Source: Mastigamoeba balamuthi
Taxonomy: Eukaryota; Evosea; Mastigamoebida; Mastigamoebidae
Direction of reading: 5' to 3'
NCBI GenBank assembly: GCA_902651635.1
Contig: CACRSC010000020.1
Span: forward strand, 221,068 to 250,981
DNA: 29,914 bases
The position numbers were made by a program, and so were the translations under genes. The notes beneath the pieces are model-generated. The model worked only from the letters and a program-made list of their open reading frames with translations, ran no database searches and had not been told where the DNA came from. Below are positions 1 to 10,657 of the stretch, one piece after another. Position 1 is the first letter of the stretch. Each line of letters opens with the position of its first letter.

Positions 1-1157
1 GGGGGGGGGGTGTTTTGCCCCGTGAGGACGTCGACTGTCTGTGGTTCCCCTCGAGGGTTTGTGCAGCATCCTCACCTCCTGTTCGTCCGCGACCCTTCGG
101 CGCACGAGTGGCGATAAGTCCTTGCTGGAATGGGGATCCTGATGGAGGACTTGGCGCAGACGTCGTACCGTGAGAGTGAGAGAGAGAGAGAGACACACAC
201 ACACACACACTGACTACTCCCAGCGAACGATTTCAACGCAGCGAGCGATTCCTCAGACAAGTATCTCTGCGACACCCGAGGCAAAAGTTGGAACCGGCAC
301 AGAGGGCGCGCACACGAAGACGCGCAGAGCGGAGGCTGTAGGCAGCGTCGCCCGAGCCCCTTGAACGGGTCGAAGCGACCCATAACAGTGCCACACGAGC
401 CCCGTCCACAAAACGCGCAGCTGCAGAGAGCGGCCAGTCACCGGCGGCCCCTACGGGGGGGCGGTTGAGTGTCACTGTGGCGCCCGGGAGAGGCGAGCAG
501 AGACATGACCCGCTAATCCAAATCAAAAGACAAGTTCCGGATTTCAGATGCAGATCTTGGGTCCCAAGGCACAAGAGATTCCAAGAGATATTCCCAGTTT
601 CCCAACAATGCAGTTGAGGTCATTTGTTTGGGGATCTCGCGACCCTCAGAGAGAGCGCAAGGAGTGCAAGGAGCGCAAGGGGCAAAAACCGTCTCTTTCC
701 TGTGACCCAGGATTGTCATACAAATACCTGCTCTGTTGCCAATTGAATTGGACTGGCGATGCTCTCTTGGGCATTGGAGCACTGGATTGGATTCCGTCAG
801 TTTTCCTGTCCACAGAACTGGCCGTGGCTGCTGCTCTGCCGGTGGCGCTGGCGCACATGCGGCCCTGGCAGCCGCACGGCATCGCCGGACCCCGTAGCAC
901 ACTCGTCGTCGCCAGCGTGCACACGGCATGGCATTCCGTGCACTGCCGCCTCGGTGGGCGCCATCGCTTTACTTCACATTTCGAGCCCCCCGAATACGGC
1001 GAGACTGACCAAATGTGTGGCTGCCAGAAAAGGAACAATCCACAACTCCACCTCATTCCTTGCCCACATACAGCCGAGGTACGGCGATGGGGACCAATGC
1101 TGTTCTCCGTCACCGGTTTTCCATTCCAACACAACCCCGACCAAGCGGAGGAGAGGA
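1..1157. other. Non-coding stretch upstream of the receptor gene
   Basis: No convincing gene is seen. The open frames on both strands here have no recognisable domain, biased composition or splice pattern. The segment begins with a run of ten G and contains a GA/CA microsatellite. The part after about 540 is presumably the 5' flank and leader of the receptor gene starting at 1158. The frame stays open upstream of that ATG, back to 759. The stretch it would add shows no domain, and the hydrophobic signal peptide follows directly after the ATG at 1158. Confidence 0.6.
171..211. repeat. GA then CA dinucleotide microsatellite
   Basis: A run of GA units passes directly into a run of CA units. It is a simple compound microsatellite with no sign of coding. 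Confidence 0.9.
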
Positions 1158-4100
1158 ATGCTGCCGAGACTCTTGCCTGTGTGGCTGCTCGTCCTCGCTC
1201 TCGCTGTTGCGCGAGCTGCGAACGTGTCCGCGTGCAACGCATCCCACGACTTGGAGCCGGACGCGGAGGGCGATGCGGTGATGGTCGTGGGCCAGTCCGC
1301 GCCTCTCTCGGGACAGCACGCCCAGAGGGGCACCGACGTGCGCGCAGGGCTCATGGCGGCTTTCGCCTTCGCCAACGAGACCATGCCGCTCAAGTTCGCG
1401 CTGGCCTCGCTCGACGACGCCTACGACGACGCGCGCCAGCAGAGCAACGTCGAGCAGCTGCTGTGCACAGGCGCCAACGGCATGGGGCCCGCCTTCGCCA
1501 TCGCGGGCTCTGTCGGGTCGTCAGCGAGCGAGGCCGCGCTCAAGGTCCTGCTGTCGTCGGCGGGGTCTGACGGAGTGCCGGTGCCGTTCGTCGGGAGCCT
1601 CGCGAGCAGCCAAGTGCTCCGCAACCGCTCCGTCGTCCTGCAGAACACGAATTCCTCAACCACAAATTGGAGGACTGGCGTGGTCCTGGCGAGGGCAGGC
1701 GGGGAGGACGAGCTTACCGCAATCCTGCAGTTTCTGATGAGTGCGTGGGACTATCTGAACAACACGAGCATCTTCTACGAGGACAGTTCTCTGGGTCTCC
1801 TCTCGGCGGACTACCTCGGGGCGTCGCTCAGGGCTTTGGGGGCTACGCTGCATTCGTCATACAAGGTGCCCGCAGGGACCTCAGTGAGCGGGCTCAGTTC
1901 GATGGCCAAGGATGCGGTCAGGACGCTGTGTTCCAGCGGGAATCCAAAGACCGTCGTGCTCGTTGCACAGGCGAGCATGAGCGGCGCCCTGATCGAGGAG
2001 ATTGTCGCACAGAACAAGACCGAGATCATCTTCGTGGCGACTGCGGTGGTTACGGCTGATGAGCTCTACAGCGCCCTGCCGCAGCCAACGTGGGATGCAC
2101 TGTCGAGCTTGTGGGGCTTTGTGTGCTTCACTCAGGTGGTCCCCATGCCATCGAACTCCGGCAGCAACCAACTCGTATTGTGCATAACGAAACCCCGCAC
2201 TTGGAATTACCCCAACTTCTCACAGCTGAATGCGAACAGGGAGTACCAGAAGGCGATGGCGAAGCACCAGCCCGGCATGAACCTGAGCCACGCGTCGCTC
2301 GAGGGGTTCATCGCGGGCCGCCTGATCACGACGGCTGCCAGCAGGGCCCTCGAGCTCAACGACTGGCCGCTAACGCGGGCCAACTTCCTCGACTCCATCT
2401 TCCGCGACGTCCGAACATTCAGGCTCCACGACTACACGCTGGGGCCCTACGGCGATGGTGTGGGCACCACGGGAGTTGCACAGACTGCGGACGACTGGTG
2501 CAACCAGGGAGCGCACCAGGTGTTCATGACGCTCATGGACCACGCCACCGGGCAGCTGGAGAGCCTCGATTCCTTCTCGCTTAAGTTCTCGGGATGCTCC
2601 GTCGCCAAGTGGAACAGCACCTCGAGCGTCGCGATCGTGGGGTTCCACACCAACCTGATGACCCTGGACGACGACGACTTCGAGATGGGGCTCAGCGCGG
2701 CAAGCAGCGCGCACAACAGCGACAGCAGCAAGGCGATTGCGAATGCGAACGTGTACAATAGTCTGGACGAAGGGGTCGAGCACTTCAAGGCCAGAAAGGT
2801 ACCGGCCCATCGTAAAGTGAATCCTGTCATACCCTCTGACCGCTCGGCAACAAGGCTGTTGCAATGACGGGCCTTCGGGACGACGAGCTCAGCAGCGCAC
2901 TGGAGTACATCGACAGCGATAGTCTCCCATTTCCATTCATAGCGTCCCGATCCGGACTCGTCTCGCTCAGGAGTCCATTCCGTCGGTCCGCATATGCTCG
3001 TGGCACTGCGTCTCTCACCGGTGCCTCGTTTTCGCAGAGGGGTGGTCAACCTCTTCGCCTCGTATTACCAGGAGGCCAGGACAGCTGCGGCATTCCTCAT
3101 CAACGAGGTGCAGGTCGAGAGGATTGTTGTACTGTGGAGCAGCGCTTCGACATACTTCAACATCAGCAACGACTTCGTGGAGGGAATGAAGCTGTGCAGC
3201 AGCAGAAACGTAGGCTTCACGGATACACTCAGTCGTCAATTGGACTCACCAAATGCCACACGTGCAGCTCTCGAATGTCAACAAGTTTATCGACCAGATT
3301 GAGTACATAGCGTTCGAAACTGTTACGGAGGTAGCCCTGTATGCCAGTCAGAGGGCGAAACCAGGCAGTTCCTTTATTATCGTCGCCAGTGCGGAAGACG
3401 CCTGGGAGCTTATGCAGATAATTGGACCAGACGTACCGATTCTGCTCACTTCGGCTGCGTGCTACAGCGACATGACCGAGACAATCCCTCAAGGAGACAA
3501 CTGGACTCACGTCTACCGGACGTCGCTGACGCCCCCGTTGTCGATGCTGCCGTCCAGCAACGCGCTGCGCAAGGACATGGAGAGCTGGGCGTCGTCTGGC
3601 AGCGGACAAAACGTGCTCGAGGGGTTCTTCGTGGGCAAGTTCATATCGGCGGTCATCCAGAGCATGCTGGACGAGAGCAGCTCTGTGGAGGTCACCGCGG
3701 AGACTCTGCTCCATGCAATCTACACAAAAAGGCACTTCAAAATCGACAACAAGTTCACTGTGGGCCCGTTCTTGGACCAGAGCAGCGGCGAGAGGCTCTG
3801 CAACCAGGGAATGGACACTGTCTACGTCACGAAATGGTCTCAGACAGATTTCAACTACGTCAAGTTCTCCGTCGACGAGAGCCGGAGATGCGGGCTGGAG
3901 TTTGAGCCACAGACCGTCACAGATTCTGGCAGCAACAGCGAGCGCACTGTGATCCTATCAACCATCATTCCCGGTTTTGCCATTGCGTGCTCCCTGATAC
4001 TCGTTGCTGTCGTGGCCAAGAGCCGAGGAAGGTCTACACTGAAGAAGATCAAGAGGAGTGAGCTTGAGATCGGGAACCGCATCGGGAAGGGCCAATTCGG

Positions 4101-5317
4101 GACAGTGCACAACGGGGACTGGCACGGGACACCCGTGGCCATCAGAGTCATCGACAAGACAGCCATAACACCAGAGGACCTCGAGGCCGTCAAGAGCGAG
4201 ATGACTTTATTGGCCAGTTTGCAGCATCCAAATCTGGTGATGCTTCTGGGGTACAGTGAGTCCAAGACTGACCTCCTTATCATCAGTGGTATGTGACCCT
4301 TCGGTCATCTGTGTGTTTATTCTTACACACAATTAGAATTCATGGCATCCGGATCACTGCACGAGTACCTAAAGAAGAACAAGCAGAACATGAACTACTA
4401 CAACCAAGTCGCAATCGCCTTTGTGAGCAGCAAACAAGATAAGAGTCTTATCACGTTCTAGGACACAATCAAGGGGCTGGCATTTCTTCATTCATTAAAG
4501 CCGCCTGTGATACATGGCAATCTGTCTTGCTCTTCTCTCATGGTTCGGTTTTTGAAAGCCATACTTGCTGATAAGTTTCTCAGATTGATGGCACCATGAC
4601 GACCAAGATAGGGGATTTTTGGTTTTCTGGGAAGAAGGTACCGATAAGCAGCTCAGCAAGAAGGAACTCGAATTGGCTTGCCCCAGAGATCATAGAGGGA
4701 AAGTCAACAACAACAGCCACAGATGTATTTGGTCTGTCTGACCGTATTGTAATTTGGACTCATTTTGAAAACAGCCTATGGAGTTATACTGTGGGAACTG
4801 CTACTGCCTGCAGATCTGTATTTTGCTCTTTCAGAAAGCAGAAAGTTATTATCTGAAACAGAAGTCAATTCTGCATCCACGCAATCTCCCGAAGAGAAGT
4901 CCCAAGCACTTATGATCCAGCATCTTCCAGAGATACCTTCATCAACTCCACAGGAAGTGGCAATGCTGCTGAACTACTGCTGGAAGAAAGAGCCAGAAAG
5001 AAGGCCTTCTGTTTTTCAGATCCTCAGAAACTGGCCCCACACATTTGCTGTATGATGCATTACTTCTCTTACTTATGATAAGTCTAATCTCTGAGTAGGC
5101 TGTGGGTGTATTCGATATTCCCTCTGATCTGAGTATAAGCTCTCCTCAAATGAGATGTAATGCTCTCTCAGAGATGTCCATGATTCCAGTTGCCAGGGAA
5201 ATGTCTGATAGTGATATGATGTCTGTTGTGATACCAGAGAGTCTTGTTACTGTGAATCCAAGTGTGGATGTAACAGTACCTTCACAGCCTCTTGGCCAGA
5301 CTTCCTCTCACTCATGA
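1158..5317 (+). CDS. Receptor with two PBP-like ligand domains and a TKL-type pseudokinase domain
   Basis: Nine exons join in frame: 1158-2798, 2855-2985, 3038-3209, 3268-4288, 4337-4422, 4462-4542, 4584-4731, 4775-5049, 5099-5317, giving about 1257 residues. Residues 1-20 are a signal peptide (MLPRLLPVWLLVLALAVARA). Two tandem type-I periplasmic-binding-like domains follow (about 30-540 and 550-860), of the ANF-receptor/Leu-Ile-Val-binding fold, with many N-glycosylation sites and repeated internal patterns such as PVPFVGS and PFPFIAS. A membrane segment lies near 875-897. The kinase-like domain (about 910-1185) keeps the glycine loop GKGQFG, the APE motif and the DVFAYGVILWEL block. The VAIK lysine is Arg941, HRD is HGN (1035-1037) and DFG is DFW (1055-1057). 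By family knowledge this predicts weak or no phosphotransfer and a scaffold or allosteric role. HGN in place of HRD also occurs in the kinase-homology domain of receptor guanylyl cyclases, but no cyclase follows. A Ser/Val-rich tail ends the protein. The intron at 4543 has a poor donor (GTTCGG) and the 3210-3267 intron is chosen by frame; both could be off. Confidence 0.85.
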
Positions 5318-5929
5318 GCACCATCTTTAGCTGAAATCAAACAAATCAGGAATTTCTTCAATAACAGAACTACCACTTGTTTATGTTATGTCCTTGCAAG
5401 AAAGAGGACAGGCACATAGGAAATGATCACAGGTGAGAAATAGATTTCGCTGGTGGGAATCAACAACTTTCCAAGTCGTGCCTGGTCCCCAAACAATGAC
5501 CTTACATCCCTGTGCCATAAGCTTTCTGGAACCTAGCTGTTGCATCCAGGGATATTTCGGGGTTAAATCCAGCAAGTTTTTCAATTATCAGTATGAGAAA
5601 AATGACCTTTTTCGTGCTACTGTGGCCAAGTTAGAGGATAAACAAGAGTGCACCGTGCTCAGCCATGATGGGAAGAGGGATGCCCCCAAGGACACACCTG
5701 CGTCTCGTGATCTGAACACTTTTGTTGATGCTGAACGTGAAGACCAGATCAACGTCTCGGAGTGCAAGCTCAAACTGGCCATTCGGGCCCAGCACATTCT
5801 TCCCTTGGATGTTAGTGTGTTGCTTGTGCCTTACTCTCTTTTGGTGTGCGCTGCAGAGTTGGTTGTAGTCCAACTGTTTTTCAGAATAACAGGTCCAAGC
5901 CGCAGGCACAACTTCTCATGCACTCTGCA
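5318..5929. other. AT-richer intergenic stretch, no gene seen
   Basis: Between the receptor stop and the transposase remains. The open frame starting at 5433 has no recognisable domain before about 5930. It may be the outer part of the decayed transposon next to it, but no terminal inverted repeat was found by eye. Confidence 0.5.
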
Positions 5930-6900
5930 CTCAACAACTGCTTGGGGGGTTGTTCCATCAGGTTATCTCACTGTGCTGTGCACATGTGTGTGCCATTGCT
6001 CTGATCTGGTTTTCACTTGCATTTCCACTGGGAGTACTGTCAAGACTCTGGCCCACATGCTTTGGCATCTTATTGGCCCAGAGGTCCTTCAGTACATGGC
6101 AGACACTCTTCAGACCACTCTACATGCAAGACAACAGGGAAGCCATGACCCCAAGATGTCCGTTTCTGTCTTCTGCGTGAAGGCCCTCATCTGTACCATT
6201 GTCTACACAATCGCTGAGGGTGATCAGCACGTTCACGGCCTTAAGAAGTACCTGGACATGAAGCCCAGAACACAGCAAGATCGTTTCACTGAGACAACAG
6301 CCACTAGGATAGAAGTTCCCAAGTTCCTGTGTTGAACTGTCTGGAAGAAGCTTGAAAGTGTGTTTGGTGCTCTTGGCTATGATACTCTGGCCTTGTATTT
6401 CACTGCTTCCTATGTTCAGTTCTGGAACATGAGCAAGGTCATCTGGATTGTATGTGACAAAAGCATGGTGGGTTTTTCTCTGGGAAAGAAACATCATTGT
6501 CTGGATCAAGCACAAGCCCGTTCCCCAGGGCAGTGTTGTGCATTGCAGTCTCAGTCACTACTGTGACTGAGCATCTGATCCCACTCCTGCTGCCAAACTT
6601 CTGTGGCATGCATGGGCTGTCTCCAAGCAAGATCCTTCAGAGAACATGTGACTGGATCCATGACAACCAGTGCCGGGGCCACATGCCCCACAATGAGGTG
6701 GTCGTGGCTGATGCTCTGTTCAGCACAGTCAATTTCCTGCAGTGTGAGTACCCAAATATTCGTTTCCTGATGAGTAGGAAAGAGACCAAGCTCAAGGACC
6801 TGCTTAAGCAAGAGCTGGGCTATTGCCAGTGCCACACCATCGCCCATGGTCCCATTGCCCAGGTCCATAAGCCTGTGTCCTCACATCTATCATGCCACTG
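5930..6900 (+). pseudogene. Decayed piggyBac-like transposase
   Basis: No intact gene is present, but pieces in shifting frames recall the DDE_Tnp_1_7 (piggyBac) transposase. Around 6450-6545 a fragment reads CDKSMVGF and then, one frame over, IKHKPVPQGSVVHCSL. This matches the family pattern of Asp followed by M-V-x-F-x-G-R and then K-x-x-K-P-x-x-x-G. Around 6700-6810 a fragment VVVADALFSTVNFL followed by RFLMSRKETKLKDLL resembles the second catalytic Asp block. Upstream, 6080-6230 could be the N-terminal part. Frameshifts and stops between these pieces mean the protein is not made. The assignment rests on motif spacing only and no ends were found, so element borders are unknown. Confidence 0.5.
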
Positions 6901-7477
6901 ACAGATCAAGCAGTTCCTCCTTGTCTTCGTGTACTTGATAAGGACTGCAAACCGTTTCTCTGCAGACAGCTTGCTCAAACACCGTTCTGCACTCCAGCAA
7001 TCCATGGTCTCTTGGTACTGCTGAGGTCAAACACATCACAGACTTCGTTCTTTAGGGCAATTGCCCAGTCACTGCATGAAGAAGATACTGATTAAAACAA
7101 GATCACAGCCTTAGTGTCGTCTTTTAAAACTCCCTGGATTTGTAGCCAAAAACTCCCTGGATACAACAGCTATGCTGCACTGCATCCAAAAAAGCTGATA
7201 CGCATTCTACTCCCTCCTCAGGCTTCAGTGGAAAGTTTGTTTTCCACAATTTCTTTGGCCTTTGTCTCATTATTAAATGGAGCAGTTATTCTGCACAGGT
7301 GTCACTGCCTGCGTTTGGTGTTTGGTGAGAGATCGATGCATGCTGATCCTGAGTTGCCTGTTTTCTGTGTTGTATTGTCGGGAGGCAGGCCAGATTTTGG
7401 CTCAAATCCTTGTTGAATCTCAATCAGCTGGATTTCACGATCAACGAATCATAGGCATTAGTTAATCAGTCTGACAC
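6901..7477. other. Intergenic stretch, no gene seen
   Basis: AT-richer sequence after the transposase remains. Short open frames on both strands show no domain. It may include the 3' part of the dead element and the promoter of the gene starting at 7478. Confidence 0.5.
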
Positions 7478-8074
7478 ATGGACAAGCCTGAGGACCCCAC
7501 GCTGATGGTAATCAATGTTATCAGTGATGCCCTCTCATGGCAAACTAGCTGTCTTCCGAGGACCACGTCTTGGTGGGAATCCACGTACCCAGCCGCAAGG
7601 ACCGTGCCCCGGCGATCCAGCAGGTGTTGAGCAAGGTCAGCCCTCAGTGCCCCCAATTCAGGAATTCTAGAATTAGGAATTCCAAGAATATTCTCGGTTC
7701 TGATGTTGTTGTGGTGCCCCTGGCCCTCCTCCTGCCGCCGTGGCCAGTACGGGGACCACATCAAGACCCGCCTGGGCATGTGCGACCCCATCCACGGCTC
7801 GGGCGTCGTCCTCGTCGAGCTGTGCAGCAAGGGCGTCGAGCTGGCCAGCAAGTTCCGCAACGAGCTCGACGACCTCGGGGCCGAGACGCAGTCGATGGTC
7901 TTCAAGCACCCGACTGACACGCCCTCTGACTCGCGACTGGCGCGTCCCTCTCCGTTCTGGAGGTCGCGCCTGCCAATTGAATTGCGATTGGATGTATCTC
8001 TTGTACCCCCCGCGTCACATCAGTTGGTGTCAAGGATATTTCCGTGGGATTATCTTATGCACAGGCACAATTGA
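7478..8074 (+). CDS. TM1266-like 'iron-only hydrogenase system regulator' family protein
   Basis: Three exons: 7478-7507, 7549-7635 and 7748-8074 (introns of 41 and 112 bp, both phase 0), about 147 residues. The core reads HVLVGIHVPSRKDRAP, then IQQVLSKYGDHIKTRLGM, then GVVLVELCSKGVELASKF, then LDDLGAETQSMVFKH. This follows the small ACT-like fold of the bacterial TM1266 family: a strand, Arg, a helix ending near YGD-I-x-R-x-G, a strand G-V-x-x-I-x-L, and a helix with L-x-G-V-x-x-K. In bacteria such genes sit with [FeFe]-hydrogenase and its maturation genes; their exact role is unsettled. The last 50 or so residues after KHPTD do not fit the family, so the true end may involve a further intron. 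Introns argue against bacterial contamination. Assignment is by pattern recognition only. Confidence 0.6.
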
Positions 8075-8081
8075 GCGCGCG

Positions 8082-10556
8082 ATGAACAAAGGCGGGCGAG
8101 GAGGTGCCAGAGCGGCGGGCGAGGCCGCGCAGCCGCAGCCCGCGCAGGACCGCAGGGCGGTGGAGCAGCGGAGGCTGGAGCTTCGGCGGCGCAACGAGGC
8201 CGAGGCGGACGAGCGCATCGCGGCGCACGAGCGGGCCAAGCGCCAGAGCCCCGCGGGCGCCGACAAGCAGACGACGCTCGTCCGCAACGACCTCGGGCAG
8301 CTCGAGGAGGTCCCCGACATCAGCCCGCGCTGGGTGCCCCGGACCCCCGGTACTCAGGGGGTGGGGCGCGGAGGCAGTTGAAGAGGGGCTCCCACGTCAT
8401 TCTGACGTCCGGCAGGGTTCGTGACGTACCTGCCGCCCGGCGTGGGGGACGCGGAGGACGCGGCGGCGGCGGAGGCGATGCTGGAGGACGCGCGGGCGCT
8501 GAGCGAGGCGCCGTACAAGCAGTTCTGGTCGACGGCCGCCCACGAGCTCTCGTTCGCGCGCTTCGTCGACTGCTACCTGCGGGTGCGCTGCTGCGGCCAC
8601 CGCCTCCCCCGCCCCCCACCTCCCCTGGGCCCTCACGGCGGCCGCCAGTACCACCCCAGGGCGTGGGAGAGGAGGGCTGCGGGCCTCGACGCCCAGCACA
8701 GGTCGCTCTACGCGCGCATGTTCGTCGTGCTCCAGCGCCTCTGCACTGACAGGGAGTCAGACGTCGACTACCTCAACAGGTCCGCCCTGGGAACCACCGC
8801 CGCTGCCTCCCTGGCCCCGCTGACCGCTGCGGCACGTGCAGGGAGACGTACGTGTCGATTGTGCGCGAGAAGAGGCTCGTGGACGTGCCAAAGGTCCTCG
8901 ACATCTGCGCGCTCTACGGTCCCGCGTGCCCCGCGGGCGTCGCGGCGCTGGTCCAGCGCCTCTTCGCGGCCGTCCCGCAGCTGTGGGACGACCTCGAGCG
9001 CGCCGTCCCCGAGGCCGTCGCGGCCCTCGACCTGCAGCGCAGCACCTCGTCGGGCGGCAGCCTCCCCGACGCCCTCGTGTTCGTCCGCGACACTGCGGCG
9101 ACGCTCGCCTCGGTCGCCCGCGTCTTCCCTCCCGTCACGCACGTCCTCTCGGTGCGAGCAGCCTTGGCCGAGACCCGCCACTGCGCACGCTCTGACCCCT
9201 CGCGGTGGGCAGAACTGCGGAGTGGTCGAGAGGATGCCGGGGTTCTTTGACGAGCTGCGGGCCGTGGACTGCGGCGCCGACAGGGCGCTGGGGCTCGTGC
9301 GCGACGACGCGGTGCAGTTCCTCGTGAGCCTGGCGTGCAGCGTCGTGGGCCACGCGTTCCTCGACGTGCTCGAGGGCACCGCGCAGTGCCCCAGGTGCAC
9401 CGCCGCCAGCAGGGAGGCCGAAATCGAGCTGCTGCTGTCGTTCCTCGAGGCGCACCTGACGGCGCTCCCGGAGACGGCGACGCCCGAGGACACGCTTGTG
9501 CTCGCGCTCGCGAGCCGCCTGCCGCTGTCGAGCAGGCTGCTCTCCGTCGCCTCTGCCTGCGCCGGCATCGCGTGCGGGCTCTGCTCTCTTGCGGGGCGCA
9601 CGCGGCACGCCGTCTGACGAGGCCGCCGCAGGGACCCCGAGAGGATCAGGTACTACAGTGCGCTGCTCAAGGAGCGCGTTGGCGAGGATGTGCAGGCGTC
9701 GCCGAGCGAGACCCCGTCTTCGGCGTCGGCGTCGGCAACGCCCACGCCGGCGCAGACGCCGACGCCGTCGGGGGCGAGCAGGACGCCGTCGCCGGGGTTC
9801 CCGAAGCAGCGCGGGTCCACGCCCGACATCACGGCGTCGCTGGTGGCGGAGGTGCTGGACCTGTTCCCCGACGCGGACACGGCGGCGGTGCTGCAGGCGC
9901 TGCGGTCCAAGGGCAACAACGTGGAGGCCGTCGTCGCCGGCGTGCTCGACGGGCAGATCAGCCTCGCACCGCCCAAGGGCCAGGTCAAGGAGACCAAGGA
10001 GGCCAGGGGGGCCAAGGGGGCTAGGGAGGCCGGGAGGCCCGCAAAAGCCAAGGAGGACAAGGGCGTCTACTACGTGGGCAAGATGCCGCTCAACGCCCCC
10101 GGCCTCAATGCCGGAGAGATGGGCGCCAACGAGAAGACGGCCGTCAAGGTGCGAGCACAAATGGCGCGCAGCATGCTAACAGCGCGGCAGAGAACGACGC
10201 TGGCAGCGGTGGAGAGAATGGAGGAGGAGAGGGAGAAGGAGATCGAGAGGGGGCTCGAGTACGAGGACGAGTACGACGACAGCTTCGACGACTTTGTGCG
10301 GTACGGGTTCAGGGACGGCGCAGAGGCAGAGGACGAGGCAGACGCGGTCAAGGAGGGCAGCAGCGAGTCGGACGACGACAGCCAGCAGAGAGGCGCACCT
10401 GGCCCTGCCCAGGGTCCTGCTGCTGCCCAGGGTCAGCAGCAGCAGCAGCAGCACAAGTGGGGCAACGGGGGACCCAGGAGCCGCGCGCCGTTCCAGCACA
10501 AGGCGCACCACCAGAAGGACCGCGCCCTCAGGAAGAGAACGAAGCTGTGGTCGTAA
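8082..10556 (+). CDS. ASCC2: ASCC2/Cue3 homologue, CUE-domain ribosome rescue factor
   Basis: Six exons: 8082-8349, 8416-8582, 8649-8779, 8842-9151, 9213-9571, 9632-10556, about 719 residues (human ASCC2 is 757). The N-terminal third matches the conserved ASCC2 region: TYLPPG, YKQFWSTAAHE, then CYLRYHPRAWE across an intron, and DVPKVLDICALYG. A CUE ubiquitin-binding domain lies near residues 478-520 (ITASLVAEVLDLFPDADTAA). Then come the acidic YEDEYDDSFDDF segment and a basic tail (DRALRKRTKLWS), both in the same order as in human ASCC2. ASCC2 acts with ASCC3 and ASCC1 or TRIP4 (yeast RQT complex: Slh1, Cue3, Rqt4). It recognises ubiquitinated collided ribosomes and splits them, and has a role in alkylation repair in animals. 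Residues 435-475 are Ser/Thr/Pro/Ala-rich and a Gln run precedes the tail. The 8583-8648 intron leaves the frame open if retained, but the human alignment is continuous only when it is removed. Confidence 0.85.
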
Positions 10557-10657
10557 GCCCGCGAGCAGGATTCACGCCCAGTGCAGTCGATTGTTCGATT
10601 CAAATTCAAGTCAGTGCAAAGACGCTGGCAGGTGCTGCGCCGCTGGTGTTGGCGGGC
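10557..10657. other. Short gap between convergent genes
   Basis: Only 101 bp separate the stop of the ASCC2 homologue (+ strand) and the stop of the LRR-CCP-PARP gene (- strand). Both 3' ends and polyadenylation signals must lie here or overlap the opposite gene. No clear AATAAA is visible. Confidence 0.7.

Noticed and set aside
5433-6335. A 300-codon open frame as a real gene
   Set aside because: No domain in the first half, and the second half blends into transposase fragments that shift frame further on. Better explained as remains of a transposon.
8583-8648. Coding use of this in-frame segment of ASCC2
   Set aside because: It is a pyrimidine-rich GT-AG segment, and removing it restores the YLRYHPR alignment with human ASCC2 (YLRYVPR).
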